A DNA stretch of 51,936 nucleotides from contig NZ_FQZE01000030.1 in assembly GCF_900141875.1 (NCBI RefSeq), positions 1 to 51,936 on the forward strand, in the 5' to 3' direction. The position numbers and the translations under genes are program-made. Position 1 is the stretch's first letter. Each line of letters begins with the position of its first letter. A model generated the notes under the pieces. The model had not been told where the DNA came from. It saw nothing but the letters and a program-made list of their open reading frames with translations, and did no database searches. Source of the stretch: Tangfeifania diversioriginum (GTDB lineage Bacteria > Bacteroidota > Bacteroidia > Bacteroidales > Prolixibacteraceae). Shown here in pieces: positions 17,695 to 25,916 of the stretch.

Positions 17695-19060
17695 ATGGAA
17701 CCACCGCAAGTAAGTTTTAAGCAAGTCGTATCACGGGGATGCGGACTTGATGTGCACAAGAAAGTGGTAGTAGCTACCATTGACGGTGAAGGGTTAAGAA
17801 AACAAACCCGGGAATTTGGCACCGTCACGAGTTCTTTGAAAGAATTGAGAGATTGGTTATTGGAGAATGGGATTACGCACGTGGCTATGGAGAGCACAGG
17901 CGTATTCTGGAAGCCTGTTTACAATATTCTGGAACCGGCTGGTATAACGGTTTGGGTTGTCAATGCCGCCCATGTGAAATACGTTCCGGGGCATAAGACC
18001 GACAAAAAAGACAGCGCATGGCTATGTAAGTTGTTGCTTGCCGGGCTTCTCAAACCGAGTTTTATACCGGCAAAAGAGCAGCGGGAGTTACGCGATTTAA
18101 CACGCTACCGTACAAAGTTGGTACAAAGCAATGCCTCAAACAAGAACCGGATAATCCGGATTTTGGAGGATGCCAACATCAAGTTATCGAGTGTGTTGAG
18201 TTCCACAAACGGCGTGGTGGGTACCAAGTTGATAGACAAAATCTGTGACGGAGAGGAAATCACCATGCAGGATGTGGATGAAGTTTATCACAAAAAGCTG
18301 GCAGCTACCAAAGAAGAAATCTTTGAAGCCTGCCAGGGATTTATTACCGAACACCATGTGTATATGCTTCAAATCATCCGCCAGGAAATTGCCGGTACAC
18401 AGCAAACCATCGAAAGCCTGACCCAGCGGATAAAAGAAGTTTTGTTGCCTTACGAAAATGCGTTGGAACTGCTCCAAAAAGTTCCGGGTATTAGTTCTAA
18501 AAGTGTTGAAGACCTTGTAGCCGAAATCGGGTTGGACATGGGTGTTTTTCCAACAGAGAAACACTTGGCTTCATGGGCCGGCATGTCTCCGGGAAACAAC
18601 GAGAGCGCCGGTAAAAAAAAAAGCGGACGGACAACCCGGGGAAACAAACAAGTTAAAGCTGTGCTGACCGAAATCGCATGGGCAGCCACAAGGACAAAAA
18701 ACACGTTTTATCATGCAAGGTACCACAAACTGGCAGCGCGCAGGGGCAAAAAAAGGGCTCTAATTGCAGTTGGACATTCGATCCTGAAGTCAGTTTATCA
18801 CATCTTGAGTGATATGAGTGAGTACAAAGAACTTGGGGCAGAGTATTTAATCAGCAGGACAGAAGCCAAACGTAAAGCGTACCTGAAAGGTGAACTGGGA
18901 AAGTTAGGCTATGTCGTTGAGTTAAAAGAACTGCCACCTGTAGAAAAAGCAGGATAACAACAAACCCATACGAAGGTCGATTTTTTCTGGCACCCGTTAT
19001 TTGCGAATAACACTGAAGCCGAAAATGAAACTGACCTCAACAGCTAAGTACCCAAGAAAG
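17575..19060 (+). mobile_element. IS110-family insertion sequence (ends approximate)
   Basis: Built around the transposase at 17695-18957. IS110 elements lack classical terminal inverted repeats and target duplications, so the ends cannot be fixed from one copy. The left non-coding segment holds a hairpin CACCC (17591-17595) / GGGTG (17611-17615), the kind of structure found in IS110 bridge RNAs. The right side holds a small hairpin near 19000-19013. It lies between gcvT and serC and interrupts no recognisable gene. Confidence 0.6.
17695..18957 (+). CDS. IS110-family transposase
   Basis: A 420-residue recombinase with the two IS110 domains. The N-terminal DEDD RuvC-like domain (~15-175) shows Asp in GLDVHKKVV, Glu in AMESTGVFWKPVY and the acidic pair in DKKDSAWLCKLL. 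The C-terminal Transposase_20 domain (~260-370) shows VPGISSKSVEDLVAEIG, SWAGMSPGNNESAGKKKSGR with the candidate catalytic Ser, and RGNKQVKAVLTEIAWAA. Full length with no frameshift, so probably active. GC content is slightly higher than in the flanking DNA. Confidence 0.95.
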   Translation: MEPPQVSFKQVVSRGCGLDVHKKVVVATIDGEGLRKQTREFGTVTSSLKELRDWLLENGITHVAMESTGVFWKPVYNILEPAGITVWVVNAAHVKYVPGHKTDKKDSAWLCKLLLAGLLKPSFIPAKEQRELRDLTRYRTKLVQSNASNKNRIIRILEDANIKLSSVLSSTNGVVGTKLIDKICDGEEITMQDVDEVYHKKLAATKEEIFEACQGFITEHHVYMLQIIRQEIAGTQQTIESLTQRIKEVLLPYENALELLQKVPGISSKSVEDLVAEIGLDMGVFPTEKHLASWAGMSPGNNESAGKKKSGRTTRGNKQVKAVLTEIAWAATRTKNTFYHARYHKLAARRGKKRALIAVGHSILKSVYHILSDMSEYKELGAEYLISRTEAKRKAYLKGELGKLGYVVELKELPPVEKAG

Positions 19061-19237
19061 TGATTCGAACACGTGTATGAAATTTTATAACTCTTAGCTG
19101 TTCAATAATTGCCTCCAATAACCCTGTATTTGCCATACCGACAAGTGCTCTCTTTTCTTTTGTTTTTTATTTTAAAAACTATTGATTTTAAACAAAACAT
19201 GGGCTCTAAAGGCTCATTTAATAGAAATTATTTACGT

Positions 19238-20308
19238 ATGAAAAAACACAATTTTTATGCAGGACCCTCCATTTTGCCTGAGTTTACCAAAAAAATGACA
19301 GCCGAAGCTGCGTTAAATTTTGCCGAAACCGGTCTGTCGGTGATGGAAGTTTCGCACCGCAGCAAAGAATTTGTAGCTGTTATGGAAGAAGCCCAGAACC
19401 TGGTAAGAGAATTGCTTCACGTTCCGGAAGGTTACTCGGTGCTTTTTTTGCAGGGCGGGGCAAGCCTCCAGTTTTTAATGGTACCCTACAATTTAATGAA
19501 TAAAAAGTCGGCTTATCTGAATACCGGTTCGTGGTCATCAAAAGCCATTAAAGAAGCCAAATTTTTTGGCGACGTAGTTGAAGTGGCTTCCTCAAAAGAT
19601 GCCAACTTTAATTACCTGCCCAAAGACTACACCGTTCCCGAGGATGCCGATTATTTCCATATCACAACCAACAATACCATTTATGGCACCGAAATTTTAA
19701 AGGAGCCCGACGTGAATGTTCCGCTCGCAGGCGATATGTCGTCCGATATTTTCAGCCGCCCGATTGACGTAGCAAAATACGATGTAATTTATGCCGGTGC
19801 CCAGAAAAACCTCGGGCCTTCGGGAGCTACGCTGGTAATTGTAAAAGATGAGGCACTGCAACGTGTTGACAGGCCAATTCCTACAATGCTGAATTACAAG
19901 ACCCATATTGATAAAGGCTCGATGTTTAACACACCGGCTACACTTCCTGTTTTTGCTTGTTTGCAAACATTGCAATGGCTCAAAGAAAAAGGCGGTGTTG
20001 AAGGCATGGAAAAAATTAACATCGAGAAAGCCGGGTTGCTTTACGACGAACTGGATCGCAACAAGCTGTTTGTTCCCACTGTGCCCAATCCCGAAGATCG
20101 TTCAAGAATGAATGTTACTTTCGTTATGGCACCCGATTATACTGAACTTGAGAAAGACTTTCTCGATTTCGCCACCCAAAAAGGAATGGTTGGAATTAAG
20201 GGGCACCGCTCAGTTGGTGGTTTCAGGGCATCGTTATACAATGCAATGCCCTACGAGAGCGTGAAAGCCCTCGTGGAAGTGATGCAGGATTTCGAAAAAA
20301 ATAAATAA
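19238..20308 (+). CDS. serC: phosphoserine aminotransferase
   Basis: PLP enzyme converting 3-phosphohydroxypyruvate + Glu to O-phosphoserine; also acts in B6 synthesis in some bacteria. About 356 residues from ATG 19238 ([16 protein letters not shown]), the standard start; the open frame continues upstream but that part is not homologous. PLP Lys in [20 protein letters not shown]. Conserved [16 protein letters not shown] near the C-terminus. First gene of serC-serA-DUF1015. The IS110 element lies just upstream, so its promoter is squeezed into 18958-19237. Confidence 0.96.
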   Translation: MKKHNFYAGPSILPEFTKKMTAEAALNFAETGLSVMEVSHRSKEFVAVMEEAQNLVRELLHVPEGYSVLFLQGGASLQFLMVPYNLMNKKSAYLNTGSWSSKAIKEAKFFGDVVEVASSKDANFNYLPKDYTVPEDADYFHITTNNTIYGTEILKEPDVNVPLAGDMSSDIFSRPIDVAKYDVIYAGAQKNLGPSGATLVIVKDEALQRVDRPIPTMLNYKTHIDKGSMFNTPATLPVFACLQTLQWLKEKGGVEGMEKINIEKAGLLYDELDRNKLFVPTVPNPEDRSRMNVTFVMAPDYTELEKDFLDFATQKGMVGIKGHRSVGGFRASLYNAMPYESVKALVEVMQDFEKNK

Positions 20309-20319
20309 ATGGAAAATTA

Positions 20320-20360
20320 CCCGCAACCCGGCACTTAAAGCAGAGGTTGCGGGATTTTTT
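20320..20360 (+). terminator. intrinsic terminator between serC and serA
   Basis: Perfect 8-bp stem CCCGCAAC (20320-20327) / GTTGCGGG (20346-20353) followed by ATTTTTT. serA starts 19 bases later, so serA and the DUF1015 gene are expressed by readthrough or from a promoter not visible here. Confidence 0.75.
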
Positions 20361-20378
20361 CTGCAAAAACCCTTATCT

Positions 20379-21308
20379 ATGAAAAAGATTTTAATTGCAA
20401 CCACAAAACCGTTTGCTCCGGAGGCAATAAAAAAAATTAAAAAGATTTTAAGTAAAGCAAATTCCGAATATAATCTTGAATTGCTTGAAAATTACACTGA
20501 CCGGCAGAATTTGCTGAAAGCAGTTGCTGATGCCAATGCGTTAATTGTAAGAAGCGATAAGGTTGATGCCGATGTGTTTGAAGCTGCTCCAAAGCTTCAG
20601 GTTGTGGTGAGAGGCGGTGCCGGATACGATAATGTAGATTTGGACTCAGCAACAAAAAAAGGGGTTGTTGTGATGAATACTCCCGGCCAAAACTCCAATG
20701 CGGTGGCCGAGTTGGCCATCGGTTTGGCGCTTTTTGGTTTACGCGAAAAATTCAGTGGTAAATCCGGTGGTGAAATGCGGGGGCGCACCCTTGGTTTGCA
20801 CGGGTTTGGTTATGTTGCCCGGAATGTTTTTCGCATTGCACGCGCCTTTGGGATGAAAGTTATTGTTTATACGCGTTACAGCAAAGGGGCCGCTGCAGCC
20901 ATTGGGTTAAAAGTAACCAATTCGCTGGAGCAACTTTACGAAAAAAGCGACATTGTTTCCATTCATGTTCCGGCGCGCGGCGAACATATTAAATCCGTTA
21001 GCTACGATGTGTTGAAATACCTTAAAGATGGAGCTGTAGTTGTAAACACAGCGCGTAAAGAGGTAATTAACGAACCCGACCTGGTGAGAATAATGGAAGA
21101 AAAGCCCGGAATTAAATACATGTCGGATATTACACCCGACTGCGAGGATGTTTTTCAGGAAAAATTTGAAGGGCGCTATTTTTTCACCCCTAAAAAAGCT
21201 GGTGCCCAAACTATTGAAGCAAATATTAACGCAGGTGTAGCTGCAGTACAGCAAATTGTTGCTTTTTTTGAAAATGGCGACACCACTTATCAGGTGAATA
21301 AAAAATAA
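20379..21308 (+). CDS. serA: D-3-phosphoglycerate dehydrogenase-type oxidoreductase
   Basis: NAD-dependent D-2-hydroxyacid dehydrogenase, 309 residues, presumably the first step of serine synthesis given its neighbours. Rossmann nucleotide motif GLHGFGYVARNVFRIARAFG (~147-166), substrate Arg/Glu regions in VNTARKEVINEPDL, and the two-part D-isomer dehydrogenase fold. No ACT domain, so it is a short SerA probably without serine feedback through that domain. The catalytic His near the end is not obvious in TPKKAGAQTIEANINAG; Lys/Gly stand where many relatives have H, worth checking by alignment. Next gene starts 2 bp after its stop. Confidence 0.85.
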   Translation: MKKILIATTKPFAPEAIKKIKKILSKANSEYNLELLENYTDRQNLLKAVADANALIVRSDKVDADVFEAAPKLQVVVRGGAGYDNVDLDSATKKGVVVMNTPGQNSNAVAELAIGLALFGLREKFSGKSGGEMRGRTLGLHGFGYVARNVFRIARAFGMKVIVYTRYSKGAAAAIGLKVTNSLEQLYEKSDIVSIHVPARGEHIKSVSYDVLKYLKDGAVVVNTARKEVINEPDLVRIMEEKPGIKYMSDITPDCEDVFQEKFEGRYFFTPKKAGAQTIEANINAGVAAVQQIVAFFENGDTTYQVNKK

Positions 21309-21310
21309 TT

Positions 21311-22561
21311 ATGGCAACTATAAAACCGTTCAAAGGACTCCGTCCACCTAAAAATATTGCAGAAGATTTGGCCTGTTTGCCCTACGATGTAATGAATTCG
21401 GAAGAAGCAGCACAAATGGCCGCCGGGAACGAAAAATCGCTGCTGCGTATTACCCGTGCCGAAATTGAACTGCCGGAAATTCAGGATATTCATTCTGAAA
21501 CTGTGTACAATAAAGCCCGGGAAAACTTTATTGCTTTTCAGGAAAAAGGATGGTTGGTGCAAGACGATGAACCCAAATATTACATCTACGCACAAACCAT
21601 GAACGGGCGCACGCAGTACGGTATTGTGGGTGGTGCAGCCTGCTCCGATTACGAAAAGGGAGTGATTAAAAAGCACGAACTCACACGGCCGGAGAAGGAG
21701 GAAGACCGCATGGTGCTTACGCGGTACCTGAATGCCAACATTGAACCTGTATTTTTTGCCTATAAAGCTGTTCCTGAAATTGATGAGGTTATAAAAAGCG
21801 TAGTGGAAAATAACGAACCTGATTACGATTTTACAGCTGATGATGGTTTCGGACATCACTTTTGGGTAATTAATGATGTGGTTAAAAACCAAAAACTTGA
21901 AAAGCTTTTTGCTGAAAAAGTACCCTGCACTTATGTCGCTGACGGGCATCATCGAACAGCCGCCGCCGCACGGATTGGGCTCGAAAAATCAGCCCAAAAT
22001 CCGAACCACACCGGCAACGAAGAATACAACTTTTTTATGGCAGTGCATTTTCCTGACGATCAACTGCAGATAATTGATTACAACCGGGTTGTTACCGACC
22101 TGAACGGCCATTCAGAAGAGGGTTTCTTACAAGAACTAACCAAAGGATTTGAAGTAGAAAAAATAGGGGCTGAGATATTCAAACCATCACGTTTACACGA
22201 GTTCAGCCTTTATCTTTCAGGAAACTGGTACAAACTCACTGCCCGCAAGGGAACATTTGATAATGACGACCCGATTGGTGTCCTCGATGTTACTATCCTC
22301 TCAAGTCAGGTTCTTGGGCCAATTCTTGATATTACTGACCTGCGTACCTCAAAACGAATCGATTTTATTGGCGGAATCAGAGGACTGGAAGAACTAAAAA
22401 AGCGGGTTGACTCAGGCGAAATGAAAGCAGCTTTCGCTCTTTATCCTGTTTCGATGCAGCAATTAATTCACATTGCCGACAGCGGGAATATTATGCCTCC
22501 CAAAACCACATGGTTTGAACCCAAATTACGCTCGGGACTGGTAATTCACAAACTGGACTGA
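21311..22561 (+). CDS. DUF1015 family protein
   Basis: A 416-residue protein of the DUF1015 (COG4198) family. The N-terminus AIKPFKG-type sequence (TIKPFKGLRPPKNIAEDLACL) and LPYDVMNSEEA are typical. Near residue 213 lies ADGHHRTAAAARIG; a DGHHR motif is shared with the ParB/SerK-like fold, whose members include ADP-dependent serine kinases. It lies 2 bp after serA, in a serC-serA-DUF1015 run seen also in clostridia (from memory). Infer a role in serine/phosphoserine metabolism, for example serine kinase or the missing phosphatase step; no serB is in the window. Confidence 0.8.
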   Translation: MATIKPFKGLRPPKNIAEDLACLPYDVMNSEEAAQMAAGNEKSLLRITRAEIELPEIQDIHSETVYNKARENFIAFQEKGWLVQDDEPKYYIYAQTMNGRTQYGIVGGAACSDYEKGVIKKHELTRPEKEEDRMVLTRYLNANIEPVFFAYKAVPEIDEVIKSVVENNEPDYDFTADDGFGHHFWVINDVVKNQKLEKLFAEKVPCTYVADGHHRTAAAARIGLEKSAQNPNHTGNEEYNFFMAVHFPDDQLQIIDYNRVVTDLNGHSEEGFLQELTKGFEVEKIGAEIFKPSRLHEFSLYLSGNWYKLTARKGTFDNDDPIGVLDVTILSSQVLGPILDITDLRTSKRIDFIGGIRGLEELKKRVDSGEMKAAFALYPVSMQQLIHIADSGNIMPPKTTWFEPKLRSGLVIHKLD

Positions 22562-22584
22562 CATGTAGAATGTATATTAACTTG

Positions 22585-22617
22585 AAAAGGGGGCTGAGTG
22601 TTTCGGTCCCTTTTTTT
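22585..22617 (+). terminator. intrinsic terminator after DUF1015 gene
   Basis: Stem AAAAGGG (22585-22591) / CCCTTTT (22608-22614) with a T run to 22617; 24 bases after the stop codon. Confidence 0.65.
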
Positions 22618-22691
22618 ATTTCCCAAACATTGCACCGGCTGTTTTATTTTCCTTAAAAATCGCTAATTTCAGCAGTTTAAAATCAGAAATT

Positions 22692-25667
22692 ATGGATATT
22701 GAAAAGATAACACTTGGCAGCATTTACAAGCGTAAAAAAACCGATCGCGATATTTTTCAGGAACTTATGCCCACAAAGGTAAAAGAAGTGCTCCTTGTGG
22801 CCACGCTTTACGACTCCTATTCAATTGTGCGGGAAGGCCAGTTCAGCGATAAAATTTTTGGCGAATACCTGCAGCTCAATTTATATGCAGCACCGCGGTT
22901 TACAAGCGTAAATACCAGGGAAGAAGCACTACTCACACTCGAACACCGCGATTTCGACCTGATAATTGTAATGGCCGGCCTCGATAAAGATGCAGCAGTT
23001 GAAACAGCGCGCGAGCTGAGTCAGAGCCGTCCGCGGATTCCGCTTCTGCTGCTGGCAAATAACAATGCCGATTTAAGCTATTTTCAGGCCGAAGGGAGAA
23101 AAATAGACTTTATCGACCGGATATTTGTGTGGAACGGAAATTCCAATGTTTTCCTGGCCATGATTAAATACATAGAGGACAAAAAGAATGTAGCCCGCGA
23201 TACACAAAACGGGAATGTTCGGGTGGTGCTGCTGGTGGAAGACAGCATTCAGTACTACTCGCGCTACCTGCCAATTCTTTACACCACAATTATGACCCAA
23301 ACCCAGATTCTGGTGCAGGAAGATGCCAAAGACGAGTTGCATAAAATTTTGAAAATGAGGGCCCGGCCCAAAGTGATTCTGGTTGATAACTTTGAAGATG
23401 CGGTGCAGGTTATTAATAGCTACCGGCGGTACATGCTTTGTGTTATTTCCGACGTTCAGTTTGAACTCAACGGGGTGGACGATGAAAATGCCGGAATTGA
23501 GCTGCTGAAGTATGCGAAAAGCAACCTGAAATACGCCATTCCGGTGTTGTTGCAGTCGCAGGACATTGAAAATGCAGAACGTGCAAAAAGCATTCAGGCC
23601 GATTTCATCGATAAAAATTCAGAAAGCCTTTCCATGGATATTCTGAACTTTTTGTACCGGCGCCTCGGGTTCGGGAATTTTGTTTTTAAAGGCCAGGATG
23701 GCAAACCGATTACCGAAGCTGAAAACCTGGTTGAATTTCAAAAAAAATTCAGGGATATTCCGGCCGAGGCACTGCTTTACCACGGGAAAAGAAATTCTTT
23801 TTCAACCTGGCTGATGGCCCGCGGCGAAATTAATATGGCCGAACAGTTGCGGCCGATAAAAACAGAAGACTTCGAGTCCGCAGAAGAGCTGCGGCAGTTT
23901 TGTCTTGATGTTTTTCAAAATGTAAGGTTCGAAAAGTTAAAGGGCACCATCGTGAATTTCGATCCCGCACTGGCCACATCAAACCGGCTGATTCACCGGC
24001 TGGCCAAAGGTTCACTGGGCGGAAAGGGAAGAGGCATTGCCTTTATTTGCAATTTTATTGAAAATATAGACTTTCAGAAACTGATACCCAGTTTAAATAT
24101 CCGCATTCCTTCAACTACAATAATTGGGGCGCTTGAGTTCGACAAGTTTGTTGAAATGAATAATTTGTATGACGATATTTATTCATTAAACGATTACGAG
24201 TCCATCCGGCAGCATTTCCTGGAGTCGGAATTTGACAGTAAAATCCGGGAGCGCTTAATGAGCTATCTCGAACAGGTAAATAAACCACTTGCCGTGAGGT
24301 CATCCGGACTTTTCGAGGATTCATTGCTGCAACCATTTTCAGGCGTTTATGCAACCTACTTAATTCCCAATAACCATCCCGATATAAATGTGCGTTTCAA
24401 TCAGCTGGAAACAGCAGTGAAACTAGTGTATGCAAGTATTTTTACCGAATCGTCGCAAGCTTATTTCGATGCCATTAATTATAAAATTGAAGAAGAAAAA
24501 ATGGCAGTTGTTATTCAGGAAGTAGTAGGGCAGGAATATAACAACAAATATTATCCGACAATTTCGGGCGTTGCACAATCGTATAATTATTATCCCATTT
24601 CGTACATGCAACCCGAGGATGGTTTTTCAGTGGCAGCTGTTGGGCTGGGAATGTATGTTGTTGGAGGGGAAAGTTCGTACCGTTTCTGTCCCCGTTTTCC
24701 TGCCATAAATCCTACGGCTGTCAGCGATCAGCTGCGCGATACCCAGCGTCATTTTTATGCCATCGATATGACAAAAAATGATTTTGACCTTATTACCGAC
24801 GGCGAGGATGCTGCTATTATAAAATTCAGGATTAAAGAAGCTGAAAAAGATGGTACGCTTGAGCATTCTGCATCAACTTACCTGATGGAGAACGACGATC
24901 TGGTTCCCGGAATTCAGGACGAAGGGCCACGGGTTATCGATTTTGCCAATATCCTGAAATATGATTATGTCCCGTTAGCCGAAACCCTCAGGCTGCTCCT
25001 TCAATTGTTTAAAGAAGCCATGGGGTCGCCGGTGGAAATCGAGTATGCCATTGATTTGGATGCCAAAGAAAATGGGGTGCCCACCCTCTACCTGTTGCAA
25101 ATAAAACCTTTAATAAGGCTTGAACAACAAGTGGACATTGACCTGGGGGCACTCGACGATGAAGGAGTTATTATGTACACCGAACGAGGAATGGGTAACG
25201 GGGAAATTGAAAGTATCAGTGATATTGTTTTTGTTGATCCTGAGAAATTTGAAAAGTCCAAAACCCGTCAGATGGCCGGCGAAATAAATAAAATTAACAC
25301 CCTAATCGAAAAAGAGGGCAGGGAGTATATTTTGATTGGTCCCGGGCGCTGGGGCTCGCGCGATCCTTACACCGGAATTCCCGTACTTTGGTCGAATATT
25401 TCAAAAGCACGTGTAATTGTAGAAATGGGGTTGCCCGATTTTCCGCTCGATGCTTCTCTCGGATCGCATTTCTTTCATAATGTAACCTCTATGAACGTGG
25501 GCTACTTCTCTGTGCCTCACAATTCAAAAAACGAATTTTTAAAAATGGACATGCTGAAAGCGCAGAAAATTGTGAATGAAAGTGAGTTTATAAAACACAT
25601 TCATTTTAAAGAACCATTGAAAGTTTTAATGAATGGAAAAGAACGAAAGGCACTTATTCATTTATAG
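22692..25667 (+). CDS. PEP/pyruvate-binding ATP-grasp protein with degenerate receiver domains
   Basis: A 991-residue protein of unknown function. Residues ~30-160 and ~175-325 look like two receiver-type alpha/beta domains (EVLLVATLYDSYSIV; VRVVLLVEDSIQYYSRYLPI). From ~440 on it carries the PPDK/PEP-synthase nucleotide-binding domain (GSLGGKGRGIAFICNFI; PLAVRSSGLFEDSLLQPFSGV; YLLQIKPLIRL). The phosphohistidine domain (no TSH motif) and the PEP/pyruvate TIM barrel are both absent, so it cannot perform the full dikinase reaction. The C-terminus has IGPGRWGSRDPYTGIPVLW. It may be a signalling or phosphotransfer protein. A single gene with its own leader. Confidence 0.75.
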   Translation: MDIEKITLGSIYKRKKTDRDIFQELMPTKVKEVLLVATLYDSYSIVREGQFSDKIFGEYLQLNLYAAPRFTSVNTREEALLTLEHRDFDLIIVMAGLDKDAAVETARELSQSRPRIPLLLLANNNADLSYFQAEGRKIDFIDRIFVWNGNSNVFLAMIKYIEDKKNVARDTQNGNVRVVLLVEDSIQYYSRYLPILYTTIMTQTQILVQEDAKDELHKILKMRARPKVILVDNFEDAVQVINSYRRYMLCVISDVQFELNGVDDENAGIELLKYAKSNLKYAIPVLLQSQDIENAERAKSIQADFIDKNSESLSMDILNFLYRRLGFGNFVFKGQDGKPITEAENLVEFQKKFRDIPAEALLYHGKRNSFSTWLMARGEINMAEQLRPIKTEDFESAEELRQFCLDVFQNVRFEKLKGTIVNFDPALATSNRLIHRLAKGSLGGKGRGIAFICNFIENIDFQKLIPSLNIRIPSTTIIGALEFDKFVEMNNLYDDIYSLNDYESIRQHFLESEFDSKIRERLMSYLEQVNKPLAVRSSGLFEDSLLQPFSGVYATYLIPNNHPDINVRFNQLETAVKLVYASIFTESSQAYFDAINYKIEEEKMAVVIQEVVGQEYNNKYYPTISGVAQSYNYYPISYMQPEDGFSVAAVGLGMYVVGGESSYRFCPRFPAINPTAVSDQLRDTQRHFYAIDMTKNDFDLITDGEDAAIIKFRIKEAEKDGTLEHSASTYLMENDDLVPGIQDEGPRVIDFANILKYDYVPLAETLRLLLQLFKEAMGSPVEIEYAIDLDAKENGVPTLYLLQIKPLIRLEQQVDIDLGALDDEGVIMYTERGMGNGEIESISDIVFVDPEKFEKSKTRQMAGEINKINTLIEKEGREYILIGPGRWGSRDPYTGIPVLWSNISKARVIVEMGLPDFPLDASLGSHFFHNVTSMNVGYFSVPHNSKNEFLKMDMLKAQKIVNESEFIKHIHFKEPLKVLMNGKERKALIHL

Positions 25668-25773
25668 AAAAATGTTTTTATGTGTTGTACAACAGGAACT
25701 CTGAGGCTTCTGAATGGTAATGAAGGAAATGTGTTAACAAATTTTAACCTGTTGTCAAATCTTGGACTGAAAC

Positions 25774-25803
25774 TTCGGCATTTCATTTTAAAATTTATCT
25801 TTG
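25774..25803 (+). promoter_or_regulatory. probable hppA promoter
   Basis: TTCG (25774-25777) and TATCTTTG (25796-25803) separated by 18 bp; the -7 box is a perfect TAnnTTTG. Predicted start near 25810 gives a ~107-base leader before the ATG at 25917. Confidence 0.45.
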
Positions 25804-25916
25804 TCTATTGGAGAAAATGTTTTGAAAACTAAAAATTACAAACAATAAAAACTAAGAGTTTACTGAATTTATTATTATCTAAACCGTAACGTTTGTTACA
25901 TAAAAATTTCAATCTT

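Noticed and set aside
19050-19080. tRNA-like T-loop (GTGTTCGAATCAC on the - strand)
   Set aside because: Only the T-arm-like motif is present; no acceptor, D or anticodon arm can be built around it.
19109-19237. 43-residue N-terminal extension of SerC
   Set aside because: SerC proteins begin at the [11 protein letters not shown] position; the extension has no homology-like features and falls in the intergenic region next to the IS.
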